Origin: Seriola aureovittata
Lineage: Eukaryota; Chordata; Actinopteri; Carangiformes; Carangidae
NCBI RefSeq assembly: GCF_021018895.1
Contig: NC_079375.1
Location: 2,690,560 to 2,754,559 of the forward strand
DNA: 64,000 bases
Direction of reading: 5' to 3'
Each line of letters opens with the position of its first letter. The first letter of the stretch is position 1. Positions 11,876 through 24,600 of this stretch are shown here, piece by piece. Under the pieces are notes generated by a model. That model did no database searches and was not told the DNA's origin. It was given only the letters and a program-made list of their open reading frames with translations. The position numbers and the translations under genes were made by a program.

Positions 11876-11952
11876 TTTGGGGTCCTCAGGGAAGATGTTG
11901 TCCACCAGGCGTTTGTACCTCGGCCTCAGCGGCCCACAGCAGCCACACACTC
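11876..11952 (-). CDS. efr3a: efr3a coding exon 2 (cysteine cluster and basic patch)
   Basis: The acceptor is tttgttgcag and the donor is AAA|gtaagt. The exon completes a Gly codon and adds 25 codons: VCGCCGPLRPRYKRL, then VDNIFPEDPK. Cys6, Cys8 and Cys9 of the joined protein correspond to the N-terminal cysteines that are palmitoylated in vertebrate EFR3 and hold it on the plasma membrane. The following RPRYKR is the conserved basic patch that favours acidic phospholipids. The exon ends in phase 0. The CGCCGP spacing differs from the four consecutive cysteines I recall in human EFR3A and looks more like EFR3B at this one position; later exons are clearly A-like. Confidence 0.95.
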
Positions 11953-12796
11953 CTGCAACAAACACCAGAGACGTGACCGTTAGCAGAGGTTAGCTTCCTG
12001 ACATTCTGTAAGTTAGCGGCTGTCGTCGGGTCTGAAAATCCTCCAGGAGGAAAATTCACAACAGAGAAAAAAAGATGCATGAAGCCTAGACACAAGAAAC
12101 TAATGACTGTAGTTACTCGGCTTTACAGCATAATGGTCCTGAAAACACTAAAAAGATCTTGAATTTGCTCCCAAAAATGCCAAGACTTAAGATACATGTC
12201 CTTATTTATTATACTGGCAGTCATAGGCATTTTTGGTGAATTTCATTGAGATCTTATTTGATATTTTTGTCTTTTCTAATTTAAATTTTTCTATTTTAGG
12301 TTTTTTGTGGCAACATTCATCATTCATCTTTCCTTGGTGCAAGAACACGATGTACATTTACATCCAGTAAAACTCAAAGTCAAACTTCCCCATGTGTGCA
12401 CAGATTAGCCGAATGTTCCTTCCTGATCAGTGACTGTGACTGTCAGAGCAGTGTGTTCGGTGAAATGTCAGCGTTTTTGTGTCTGGAGGAGCAGCAGACC
12501 ACAACTGAAAGGTCACAGCAGCATTCAGCTCCTCTGACAGACGATCAATGAGGGGAGCCATTTAGCATCAGAGACCAAACTTCACCCACTTCAAAACAAA
12601 CATTTCAAAAGAAACACACAGAATCACAAATGGTGCCGTGATATTTACACGCTTAAATGCTTAAGATGTCAATTTATTTGGGTTAAATGAAACACTGATT
12701 TTCAGTCGATGATGTCCAAAAAAAAAAAATGGACTGTTAATAAATTTAACATAACAACAATAACTAAACTGCCTCAGAGCTTCGTCTATATTTTCC

Positions 12797-13097
12797 TTAA
12801 AGCTCCATATCTTCCTCTTCTCCTGTGTTGTATTTGAAGTGTTGATCCATAAGAAGATATATCAAGGTTGGATGGTGGGTCCAGGTGGGCGGGGCTTGGC
12901 TGAGAGCGGTGACTGCTTTGTTGTGACATCACAAAGTTCCAGAAGTCCTGACGGCTGGTTTTAAGGCTCAGTCTCTGAATACAGGCTGTGTGCATTTCTC
13001 TGTGGACTGAGGCTTTGATACTTTCACAGTATTAATATAGAAGCTAGACCTGATCTATAATCAAACAACATCTACCTTTGTATTATATGGACCTATA
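12797..13097 (-). mobile_element. TTAA MITE family A, internally deleted copy in reverse
   Basis: It begins with TTAAAGCTCCATATCTTCC (the right end of the family) and ends with CATCTACCTTTGTATTATAT (the left end in reverse). The CRE-like and GC-box half is present; the CCAAT palindrome is deleted. Confidence 0.85.
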
Positions 13098-15180
13098 ACA
13101 GCCACTATCTTTTAATTATTTTTATGCAGAAAACTGCAACCAGTTCATTGCAGGAACTGGTTGAACTTGCAGTGATTTTTGAAAATGCTAGATTATAAAT
13201 CTCTGGATAGATCATAAATTTGTGGGATTGTAAAATGCAATATCACTTAATCATCAGTAAAAAAGGAAACAGTCTGTTTAAACACTGCCAATGCAGTATT
13301 AAAAGTATTAAAAACATGCTGAGTAGGCTTCCCTTGCAGGTCCACAAATCCTATGTTAACTCCATTCATCATCATTACCTATAAGAGTCACCTTTACCTG
13401 CTCAGACGAAAATTTAATTTAGTGAGGTGGGGGCGTTTATTTCCCAAGAGCCAATGTTCAGACAGTTTACATAGCTCCCAGTGCACCCATCACCTTACAT
13501 AGAAACCTCTCAGGCAAAGTTAGGTCACCTTAACACCTCCAGAGTTTATTTCTTAGCTGACGTGCAGCAGAGTTTGACGGCAGCCCCCAGGAGTGTGGAG
13601 ATTAATCAACTTCACAAAGGCTTGTATCAGCGGCTTGTCGCCAAGGCAACCTTTCCAGAGCTGTGGCTTTAAAGCGTTCATTATGGATTCTGCAATTACC
13701 TGCCACATGAGGGCACGCAGCGGCGGGGGGTGGGGGAAGCTGCGGCGCGAGTATTAGAGTGACCGGGACGAGTTTAATGGAATTCAGCTCCGAATGTGAA
13801 GGCAGAGGAACGTTCACAGGAAGTGACTGAAATGTGAGACAACAACGAGGCTGCGGCCGGTTCACCTGACAACGCGGTGTCACTTTACGGGACGACAATG
13901 AGGACACAGTCAGTGATGTGGAGCCACTGAAACCAGGTTTAGCCCTTTGGGAGCTGCAGACGTAGATGTGCTGACGTCACCAGCGAGTGAAGGAAAGTAG
14001 TACCTGCTGCAGTTTTTGGAAATAATGACACCGGTAAACAAGGACTGTTACAACTACAGCTGTTTGTGTGTATTTTAAACTTCACTTGAAAACTCTCATT
14101 AGGAAACAACAGCTTAGCTAGCACACAAAGTATTTATTAGCTGTTGTTATCTACTCCTTGTGATGGTTTTAAATTAAAACTAAAAAGCTATTTTGGCTAT
14201 TTGTCTTGATACAAATTCAAAATCCAAAATAAAAATCAAAGGCCACTGATGAATCATGGGAGATGTGGCTTATACTTTGTCCAAACAAAGCCACTGCATT
14301 TTTCTTTTGGTTGTTTTATCCAAACACGCAAACAAACAGAACAAAGGCATCATGTTTCCCGCTGTTTCTCCTGCTCTAGTAGAAAACCATAGGTACCAAG
14401 CACCCACAGTGTTACCAGAATAAACTAAATACTAGTTAAGTAAAACTAACTATTCTAAACAAGCCAATAATATAAATAAACTAATGACTATCATGAGAGA
14501 AGATAATCAAAAAATAAAACAAATGAAAGTAATCCAAACTCAGAACAAATGCATGACTAATCAGACAAAGCAACAAACAAACTAGTAAACGGCTCCTACA
14601 GGTAAAGCCTCAGGATAATTCAAGGATCTGAATACATCAAACAATTCATTCATTCACCATAACTAAAGTGTGATTTCAGCTTATGAGCTGCTGTTATTTT
14701 TTTTTTTTTATGCGTATCTGAATTAACTGTGGTGTGATTCTGCATGGAGGAAGTGAGTCAGTTTATTTTGCGGTACAGAAGGTTCCGTACTGGACATTTT
14801 GTTGCCATGTCGACGTCACCCGTGTTGAAAACCCATCCACACTTCATCTTCAGCTTACGCTAATACGGATACACGTTTGCTAAAAATGCCAGCGTCCTAC
14901 AGTTATTTTGTCTTACAGTGGGTGGTAGCAAATTTTGGCAAGAAAATATGGAAAATCTGTTGAAGTGAGCTAATTGCTTTGTGAATTGATCCAGAATCAT
15001 TATATTCTTAGATAAATGAAAAAAAAAAACTTACTAAACAATTAAAAAAAAAAAAAGTAACTGGGTTGAAAACGTTTAATTTTATTTTAGGCCAAATTAC
15101 ACCAAAATTATGGAGAGCTGACATTTTTATTTACAACTCACTACCCTCACACTTGAGAAGGTAATCATGCATAAATGTAA

Positions 15181-15207
15181 ACACACACACACACACACAC
15201 ACACACA
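15181..15207 (+). repeat. (CA)n microsatellite
   Basis: 27 bp of perfect CA repeat. Confidence 0.95.
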
Positions 15208-15616
15208 GCAGAGTCACAGCATGTGTGTATGTAGACGTTGAAGATGAAGTGAAAACACCTGGGTGGCTGCGGCTCCTCCTGCGCGGGGCATTCAGGGACG
15301 GCAGATGGATCGGCCCGAGGACAGAGCGGGCGGAGAGGAGGGTGATGTGACAGCTTTCTATTTTCATCCTCATTACTCTGCCTCTGATTCGCTCCTCCAC
15401 AGCCACTCAGGGTGAAAAGGAATCAGCCTTAATAGGAGTTTGGTTTAAGTGTCTGAATGATTGTGCGTGTGCAATTATGATATAATACCGCTTACTGCCT
15501 GAAGGTGAACTAAGCTTCTACACGGCGCCAAGAAAAATGGGTGAACCCATCTGGTAACCAAACGATCACGTTTGTGTGTGTTTCCAAAGCCCAGTGTCTG
15601 GGCAGTAACGTCGCTA

Positions 15617-16415
15617 CCATAGACTGTCGATAAAGATGGACGTAGCCTCCATGATGTCACCCACAGGTTTCTGAAGAGTGGTTTTGAAGCTCAGAGTGAG
15701 CTGCTCCACCGTCATCATCTTGGCAGTGCCTGACTCCGCCCCTAACGCCGAAGTCTCAGCTTTTTGTGTGGAGCTGAGACGTTACTACATACCGGTTTGT
15801 GGAAAGCATACGCTCACCCACCGGCTATTTGTAAGTTTTCTCTGCTGCCATACATAGTTTGTTGCCTGAGAGGGTGGTGTTGATTATCGCTTGACAAGAG
15901 CTTCGGCCATCGTCTCATTTACAAGACAAGAGGGTATAATACGCCAGTGACTCAGTATTAGGAAGTGACGAGACAGGCCAGGGCTACCTCTTTAGCATGC
16001 TAACTTCAGTACAAATGGAAGCAAAACAAGAGGGTTGCTTTCCACAAATGGAAACAGCTGTTGGTGAGTAAAGGAATGATGTTTGATGCTGAGCTTGCAA
16101 TGTTTCTTCTAGACTGGTAAGTAAGCAGTTGCTAATGCTCACGTTAGCTATGCAGCAATAATAAAACCTAGAAATAACTACGTTGATAACAATATAGAGT
16201 TATATAAAAGTTCACCCCTCATGAAGGAGGAAATTATATATAGAGACCAAAACTGTTTTTTGACCAGGCTGTAAAAATGTTTATTTCTGCTGTAAAGTTG
16301 GACATTTTAACATGGGAGTCTATGGAGACTCACTGTTGGAGCCAGACTCTAGTGGTCATTAGAGGAACTGCAGTTTTGAGAACTTCAGTGTTGGCTTCAT
16401 TTTCACCCACTTGGT
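15617..16415 (+). repeat. dispersed repeat family C (AAAGATGGACGTAGCCTC end)
   Basis: The left end reads CCATAGACTGTCGATAAAG followed by ATGGACGTAGCCTC. Further motifs, CATGGGAGTCTATGGAGACT and GGTCATTAGAGGAACTGCAG, recur in reverse order and orientation at 44.28-44.81 kb. A partial copy lies near 58.2 kb. It contains a CTCCGCCCC box. There is no coding capacity. Confidence 0.75.
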
Positions 16416-16583
16416 CGAAGAAGTAGCAGTGTTACCAGTCCAACTACATTACTCATTAGCATTATGGTAACAATGCCTACTTCTGAATCAAACAGCTTGT
16501 CAGTTAGGATGCTCTTTGATGGATCAGGTAGCGCTGTAGCTTCCATACACACTATGTTTTTACAAACATTTCTGAAGCTTTAT

Positions 16584-16620
16584 GTAGTATTTTCAGTTTT
16601 CTGAAAACTGAAAACACTAC
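16584..16620. repeat. near-perfect palindrome, 18 bp arms
   Basis: GTAGTATTTTCAGTTTTC, one T, then GAAAACTGAAAACACTAC: 17 of 18 arm positions pair. Confidence 0.9.
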
Positions 16621-17210
16621 TTTACATGAATGGATACTGAAAATAACCATTAGCTGCAGCCCTATATTACAATTACAGTATTTTTGATCATTTTACAACG
16701 CTTTGGCTTAAAGTGTAAACCAAATGCATTTCCTATGTTCCCGAATTGACTGCATTCAGCCTCGGTCAGTGTCTTTGTTTGTGTAGAGGCACCAGTGGAA
16801 CGAAATGAATGACAGCGGCTCCAAATTACATTAAAAGCCATTCTGGCTAAGAGCATCATGGCTTCAATACTGTAGAAGAGGTGATGCATCAATTTGAGCG
16901 TCCAGCTATAGATCTGCAGAGACGGCTGCATAATCACAGCACAGAGAGGGCCTCCGATCGAGAGATTGTGGTGGTCACGCGGACTGATAAATTACACCCC
17001 AACACAACAAACTCAGCTGGCTGAGAAAAGGCCATTACAGAGGATCAAATCCATCATCCTGCTGCGACGAACACAAAGGCAGAGAGAAATTAATACAAAT
17101 GCAGACACTTACGCAAACGCATGCTCCTGCGTGTACTGACATTTCCTTGGAAGTACGTACAAAAGCAGGAGATTCACGGACCTGAACATGTTTTACAGAT
17201 AAACAGTTTA

Positions 17211-17214
<4 letters not shown>

Positions 17215-17248
<34 letters not shown>
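17215..17248 (+). repeat. (CA)n microsatellite
   Basis: 34 bp of CA repeat. Confidence 0.95.
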
Positions 17249-17249
<1 letters not shown>

Positions 17250-17479
17250 TCTCCATCTACAGTGGATTTAAATGTCTTGTTAACATCTGTTCTCATCTGA
17301 GTTGCACATTGGGTAGAGATTTTTCATCACGGAGCAGCCTGCTGCACAGCCCTGACCAGCACCTGAGTAGAGTACTAACATAATCTTTATTCTTTATTGA
17401 TTCCCAGAGGAGACCTGGATGACCATGAAACACACCAAACACTGAATAAATAGACCAAGTGGAAAACTACTGAGAAACC

Positions 17480-17815
17480 AACAAGTAGCCTACACAACTG
17501 CTTTTACCCCTTTATGCCCTTATTTGCATTAATTATTTTTATCTCATTCTGTTGCTTTATGTTGTTTTAGTGCCTATACCCCCTTTTATTATCCTGCTTA
17601 CATTGCTTACATCATCTTACTTCTTACTTTGGTCTTCCTGGTCTCAATTTACTGTATGTTGTCGGGTTCTTGTGTTGCTTGTGTTGCTTGCTTCTGCCAT
17701 TGTTCTCTTGTATGTTTGTGCTTTTAGGTCAAAGCACTTTGTAAACCCTTGTTTTTAAAAATGTGCTATATAAATAAAGTAATTATCATGCTTATTATTC
17801 TTATTATTATTATCA
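17480..17815 (+). mobile_element. CR1/L2-type LINE 3' UTR and tail
   Basis: Thymine-rich sequence ending in AAAGCACTTTGTAAACCC, then AAAATGTGCTATATAAATAA and a degenerate TTA/TTC tail. This is the standard 3' end of fish CR1/L2-like LINEs. The reading frame at 17552-17758 is this T-rich UTR read as hydrophobic residues, not a gene. Confidence 0.7.
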
Positions 17816-18779
17816 TTACCACAAAACTGAAAGGAGCCATGGTTGACTCAACCTAAAATGTACAGTTGATGTGTAACTGAATAGTTTATATTAATGTAAT
17901 AACGTGGATCGTTATATTACTGCAAAAGTACAGTAATTACTGCAGTATTGGCCAACATCAGCAATGGGCATGTGTTGACTCTGAATGCTTCATTTAAGAC
18001 ACATTACAGGAAGTTCTTGGAAAGGAACATTTCGTCAATGTCAACAATAATCACATGGCAACGAAAAACCTAAAGATAGAACAAATGTTGAAAACTTGTA
18101 TAAATACAGAAGCAAAATAAATTAAAAAAAAATAGACTGTTTGGTGGAAGTGTTTCTAAATATCATATAATACCATGCAAATTTTGCATTTGACTCAACT
18201 GTGACCCAGCGCATTGTATTATTTGTGAAATCTACCAATACTGTTGACATCAGCAGGGATAGAATCTTTTGAAATTTTTAAATAATAATTTTAGTTCAAC
18301 AAATTTCAACTAATTTCTAAATTGTTAAATACTGTTCAAACATATGATTATGAATCTGACATTCAGCTTCATAGTGTTCAATGCCTAGCGCTACGGACAG
18401 GGATCAATTCCTAAACCCTACAATTCAATATCTGAGTTTCAGGACAAAATCAGAGCAGTAGCCCACTTTAATATCAACATGGTCTTCAACAAAACATGAC
18501 CCAACACAAAGCAAAAAAAAAAAAAAAGAAAAATTTTGCCTAAATAAAATAAAGGCTAGATTATGCTTTCAATCAGTAAATAAGGAAAATATAAATCTGA
18601 TCAAACCTTCACTGCCTCTGTTTTCAGCATCTGTTGCACCTAAAATTTTCATCTGTTCGCAGTAAGTATTGAGGTTTGATGCCAAACACTGCAGAGGACG
18701 GGACAGGTTAGGTTCGGGTTAGTTAGCTGATAATGGTCGATTTTTTACTTGAGGTTAAAAGAGAGGTTTGTTTCTTACA

Positions 18780-18903
18780 GCGTTTGTTTTTTTTGTCCGT
18801 TTCATATGATTTTCAATTCATTTTAAACATTGTTGTAATGATGTTTTTGCTAAGAAGTTCCTCTGTTTGAAAAGTGCTATCTAAATAAACCTGCCTTGCT
18901 GAC
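18780..18903 (+). mobile_element. CR1/L2-type LINE 3' tail
   Basis: It ends TTTGAAAAGTGCTATCTAAA then TAAACCTGCCTTGC, a known variant of the CR1/L2-type tail in fish. Only the last 100 or so bases are recognisable. Confidence 0.6.
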
Positions 18904-19222
18904 TAATTTTAAAAATTGGCTCAAATAAACAGTGTGAACGTGACCAGACGGAGGGTCATCTTCTGACCTACCAGAGTTCAACAGGCCTCGTCTGTTTGAG
19001 GCTCGGCTGTAGTTGAAGGCTCCGTCAGCCTCAGTTCGAGGCACCTGCCTGTACCTCCTCAGGATCCTCCGTCTCAAGTAAACGCAGAAAGACGGCATGA
19101 CTGGAGTAACTTTAATTTGATCCAAACTGTGGTCCTCACAGGTCACACGGCGTCAACATGGAGTCTTTAAGTCACAAAGGTACGACTGGTTCTTCAGACC
19201 TTCACGAGGTCTTCTTTTGCAG

Positions 19223-19300
19223 GAGTGAATCCGCCTCAAGTGAATCGTGCTGATGTTGATTTCACCCACAACAGAAGAGGAGGTTCCATAAATCAACCAG
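19223..19300 (+). other. exon-like open segment antisense to efr3a (unproven)
   Basis: The plus strand shows a strong acceptor (cttcttttgcag) and a strong donor (CAG|gtaaga) enclosing 78 bp, a multiple of three. One frame is fully open (VNPPQVNRADVDFTHNRRGG and on). The segment sits in a local GC-richer island at about 18.95-19.7 kb. An ATG with a possible donor at 19158-19181 would be in phase, but the intron would be only 43 nt, shorter than vertebrates normally splice. The protein is not recognised. It could be chance. Confidence 0.25.
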
Positions 19301-20219
19301 GTAAGAACATCAAAGCCTCAGCAAACAACATCGCAGCTTCACCTCCCCACGGATTCCTCCGGCCACAGGTTCTTTAGAAACATCCTCTCCTTGATGGACT
19401 CCAAGCTCAGCCAATGGGACGTGGGCTCGGGCTGCGCGTCTGTCAGCGTCCGGGATTACCCTTCATTCTGACAGAGAAGACGAGACGCCGCTGGGTCTAA
19501 TGTGGGCCTGTCTGCAGCGGCTCGGGTTACCGGCCTCTGTGTTCAGAGGAAAATGTGATCCAGCACAGAGACGACGAAAAAACCTGGAACCAAATGGGCC
19601 TCGAAGTTTCTGCGGCTTCACGTTCTCAATAACCTTGGAGAATGTGCTCACAGGAACAGAAAGATAAGTGATACTAACTCTTTCATTTACAGTAACTAAC
19701 CTGGCTACTGTTGGCTCTCTGCAGAGGCTTAAATCTCATGTAAAGAAGGAAACTCTTTCCTCTCTCACATGTGAAAGGATTAAAAATCAACATTATCATA
19801 TGTTGTCATAAGTAAAGAGCAGGTTATTTGCGAAATTCAGATTCATTTACACACACCAAAGCTTATTTATTCTCTACATTACAGAGCTCGTGTTTTCACT
19901 GAAATCTCCCTCACAATGCTCCAGGAAAACACAAAACCTAAAATCACATGTGCCAGCTTTAGTTCGAAAGTATGGAAAGAGGAGTAGTTATTGTAAATTT
20001 AGGCTCTAAATTTCTACACTTATCTGATTTCACGCAGTAAACCAATCTCTAATGTAAAGATGGAAAACACCTTAAGTGTTCAGTATTAACCGTGGTTAAC
20101 TGTGGTTGTATGTCTCCACCAACCAGTCAAGTTGCAGGAAACATGGTCACAACCTCCCTTTTCTGTTCAGTTACAGCATCGAATAATGGCCAGCGTATTT
20201 GCAGACCATTCTGATGTCG

Positions 20220-20420
20220 CAGTGAAGTTGACCTTTGACCTTTTGAACATCCTGTTATTTGTCACCCTGACCTTTACCTTAGACCTTTCACCATCAAACT
20301 CTTAGAGGTTCATCCTTGAATGTTGATGCTATATTTGAAGAAGTATCCTCAAGACATTACGGAGATATCACATTTACCAGAATGGGACGGACAACCCAAA
20401 AACATAATGTCGCCGGTACA
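20220..20420 (+). repeat. dispersed repeat family B copy
   Basis: TTGACCTTTGACCTTTTGAA, then AGGTTCATCCTTGAATGTTG and CAAGACATTACGGAGATATC, in the same order as the 8.25 and 49.0 kb copies. Confidence 0.65.
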
Positions 20421-21354
20421 TTGGAATCCTTAAGTATTTTAAAAGCAAGTTCTCCAGTACTTTAACTCAAACAAAATTTGACTGAACAGCTTTCACCTGT
20501 ATTGGAGTCATATTTGACCAGGAGGATCTATATTTTCATTTAAGTAATGAGGCTGTGTACCTGTCCATGTTTGATGTGCCTCAGTGTCAGTTACTGTATC
20601 CCTGGTTTATGGTAATAATCTCTTTTATTTCCTTACAGACACGTTTTAATAGTTTTTTTCATCGGCTGTCATAAACACTGTCTCGCATCAAGCCTGCACA
20701 CAACATCCAGTTATTCATTAAGAGTAAGAAGTGATCATTATTACATCTATGACCTTGCATACCAAAAATGTTCACTTTAATAAAAGCAAAAAAGACTTTT
20801 TCTATGGATAATTCAACTGCATGTAGACGATTCACATCAAGTCAGTCTAGATGCTGATAGTTGGTTATATTTTATGTCTCCAAACACTACTTCCATCTTT
20901 CCTCCAGTCGTAAGTATCCACACAGACGGCCACAACCACACACACCACAGTAAATCTCACCTCCAGTAGCGCTGTGTGCTTTAATCTGCACCTAAACCGT
21001 CTGCGAGGAGCGTAATCTACAAGATTAAAGAGCGCCCTCAGCCCTCCTGATTAATTCCCCGGCCTTTGACGAGCAGATGAAAGCCATAACGCCGTGCTCA
21101 CTCCACACTGTCGATCCGTGGCCTGACAACATCGTCCCCACACACGGGGCGCCTCTTGTTCGGCTCAAGTCTTTGGAGAGGAGTGTGCGAGTGAAGCTAC
21201 TTGTCGTCCGGCAGCAAAAGGCTGAAACATACTGTAGTGTGCAACTCTGAAGGTGTTGTAGATCCGAGTCGGACCACAGACGCGATACAGAGGCAAAAAA
21301 ATCTACCGGAGTTACAATATCATTGTACATTTTATTACTGGGCGTAGGACGCGG

Positions 21355-21600
21355 CTAACAATTGTTTTCATTACCATTAAATCTGCTGATGATTTTTTTG
21401 GATTAATCAGTTATTTGTTTGGTCAATAAAATGTCTGAAAAGAGTGAATAAATTCTCTTTCCCATGGTCCTAGGTGACATCTTCAAATATCTTGTATTGT
21501 CTGATGAACGGACCAAAACCCAGACATGATCAATTTACAATGATATAAAACAGAAGAGCAGCAAATCATTATATTTAAGAACCTGGAATCAGGGGTATGT
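21355..21600 (+). repeat. dispersed repeat family F (ATTATTTTCATTA / GTTTGGTCAATAAAATGTC)
   Basis: A diverged copy of an abundant fish repeat whose fresh copies, as I recall, begin with AGGGCTGCAACTAACGATTA. Visible here are TTAATCAGTTATTTGTTTGG and AGCAGCAAATCATTATATTT. Likely a non-autonomous hAT-type element. Confidence 0.55.
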
Positions 21601-24600
21601 TCGGAAACGTGGCGATAATTTGATCAAAATAGTTCCCGGAAACAAAACCCACTGAAACACTGTGTGGTATTTCAGCGATAAAAATTAAACTTGACCCAGA
21701 CTGAAGTTCCCAGACTAAACCCACACAGGACTCTGGCTACAGGAAGATCAACTTCAGGTTTAAAAAATGATCCAACTTTCCACATCTATCTCCAAAATGG
21801 CCCCTGTTGCTGTCAGAGCCACAGTGGAGCAATAAACATGAAGAATCACGACTCCACAGTTACAGAACAAAGTCAAACTTCTCCACTTAAAACTATCACA
21901 GTGATGGCTGACGAACGAGAGAGAGTCTCCTGATACTGATCCACGGCTGTGAGTCTGTGCCCGTTTGTTGTATTAACACATTCATACATGAATATCTGTT
22001 AAACACACATGCAAAAAAAAAAACCCTGTTATTTATGCGTTTTGCAAATGGCCAAAGTGTTTGCTTGCTTTGAAAATCATGGCCCTGAATGGCTGGTGGG
22101 CTCATTGACTTGCATTACCACATCCTGCTTTTGAACCTTGAAGGGTGCATGCACAAAAACAGATGATGACCCATAAATCCCCCCCCCCCCGTTGCTCTGC
22201 CTCGGCCCCAGCCAGACGGATATCTAAATTTATACTGCTTAAAAATCGCCTTTTGTTGTGTGAGGCCTGGAATTCTGGCCGGCTTCAGCAGGCTGTCAGC
22301 GGGATCATCTGACCGGACCCGAGATTTCTCAGCAAGGAAACTCCTCAAGGTCTCTTTTATAGTTTAGATTCTTCAACAGAAGGTGGACTGAGTGTGCAGT
22401 AACACAATGTTGAAAATGATCACGGTTGGACAGAAAAAAAAAAAAAAAAAACCTGGAAGCTTTGCTATGCAACTTATTTTTAAAAAACATTGGCAGCTCC
22501 AGAGAGAGACACATATGCTACGATACTCTGTACTTAGACTGTATTCAAATAAAAGGACTGTAACTTTCTGGTTAGTTGCACATTGAACCAAACACTAACT
22601 GAACATTTATTCATCCTGTTTGAAGGTGAATCCAAAACCTCCTTGAAACATCTGCTTCCATCAAGTCATCCAATCCAATTTACACAGGCCAGGTTAGAGG
22701 TCAGGGCTGCTTTACATTTACACTTGAGGCATTAAGCAGCTGCCTGTTATCCAGGTGATCAACAACATAAAGAATATTCAAGACCATGTAGTGGTATCAG
22801 TTTGTTGTAGACACAGTCTTCCTGTCATGAAGACGACACAGTCTTCAGCTACAGTTCTGGCATTTAGCTTTCCATTCCAAACGGCCACACAGTACACTTA
22901 CCACCTGCGTCAAGTGTCTGTGTGTTTGTTAGTCAGTCAGCAGGATTACGCAGAACAGTACAGGACCGGTTGGCACCAAACTTGTGGATGGATGGGGGAT
23001 GGGCCAGTGACAAACACATTACATTTTGAGGCAAATCCGGAAGATTTTTTATGAATTTGAATTTGCGTCATGTGAAGCCTGGTGTCACTCTCTGAGTGAA
23101 CTTCTAGTCACTCACGGACTCATTCCAATGGACTATTCTCTCAGGACCTGTTTCTTGGCCCCGTTTGAAAACTCCTATTTTTGATTTAGAACATTAGCAC
23201 TGCTGCTGAACTGAGACTGGCCATCACAAAACAAACAGCAGCACTGATGATTGACTCCAGTACTCAAAAGGTAATTTTGAGTATTTTATGTGCCTAAACC
23301 AAACTAAACTACAGAGGCGGCAGATACAAAAAGAGTCATATGAATCATTTTATAAACAAACTCCTGCAATTTTGGAAGCCACTCAAAATATCATCCTGCT
23401 GTTAGGAGCATCAGGAAGGACATTACAAAAAATATATTTTGTCTTTTTATTGCTTTTTGTCTTTTATCTGAGGTCATTGCTCTGTTGCATATTTACTTAC
23501 TATTTACATGAGCTGGAACAATCTCCACAAGATAAAATCCAGATTTAAATCTCAAGAACTCACCTAAAGTATCTACTGTATATTGCACTCACCTTTATCC
23601 AGCCTTGGGAATCATGGAGCATCACATCTGAATCTTAAGTCGACAGTTCTACCCGATTCTTCCCTCAAGTTTCTCAAGTTGACTTTACTTTTTTGCTGGT
23701 GAACATATATTAAGACTACTAAGATTTCATGTCTCTTATTATAATATAGTACCTGTTCCACTTTGAGCCTCAGACAGAGGTTATTCATTGACATTTCCTA
23801 TTATTCATACAGTAGAGGGATTTCAGATGGATTAGAGGGCATCAGATATTGTCGTCTTGAGCACATTCACCTTCCCTGTGGCACCGCCTTATGAACATTT
23901 AACCAGCGATCAGAAAACACTCTGCGCCTCGTGATAAATGTGTTATGTTCAAATTGAATTATGATCCAACTGTAGATAGTGGATTTGTTGCGGAGGCGGT
24001 GGAAGCTCAGTATTTCTCATTTAAATATTCATGCAGGGTAGACAAAGGGAGGAAATGGAAACTGAATCAGACGAAATCCCAGGTTTCACATTTCCTAGAC
24101 GGAGGAGGAAAAACGCAGGCGGTGGAGGAGGAAGAGGAGGAGGAGGGTGTCACGAGAAATTCAAGCTCTTTGGAAGCGCTCAGGTGGGAAGGTATGACGT
24201 GGTGACACAAGTCCAAAATCTTGTCACCGCAAAAAGACAAAAGGATTGTTTCTCTCGAGCACAGTGAACTGAAATAACTGCACAAAGGTGAATTACCAAA
24301 TAAACAAACTAATGTTCTTGTAAGAATTATGTGAAATCCTGATAAATTCACACAGTGAGGAAGCAAGTCAGAAGGAATACTGACATTGTAGTTGAAGGTT
24401 TCAGGTTTTGGCTCAAGGAAAAGAGTTCATGTACCCTCTCGGATAAAAAAAAATAAAAAAAATGAAACCCTTTTATTTCTTGGTGTATTTTAGTATGTCA
24501 CTGCCTGGCAAAGGCCACGGCTCCACAAAAACAAGTTGGAGTTGTACAGAATTTAAACAAAAGGAAAATGCTTTTCAGGGTTTCTGCTTCTGGAGACGCT

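Noticed and set aside
13602..13907. 101-codon minus-strand open frame in a GC-rich patch
   Set aside because: No family resemblance and Pro/Ala bias from local composition. The patch may be regulatory but is not supported as coding.
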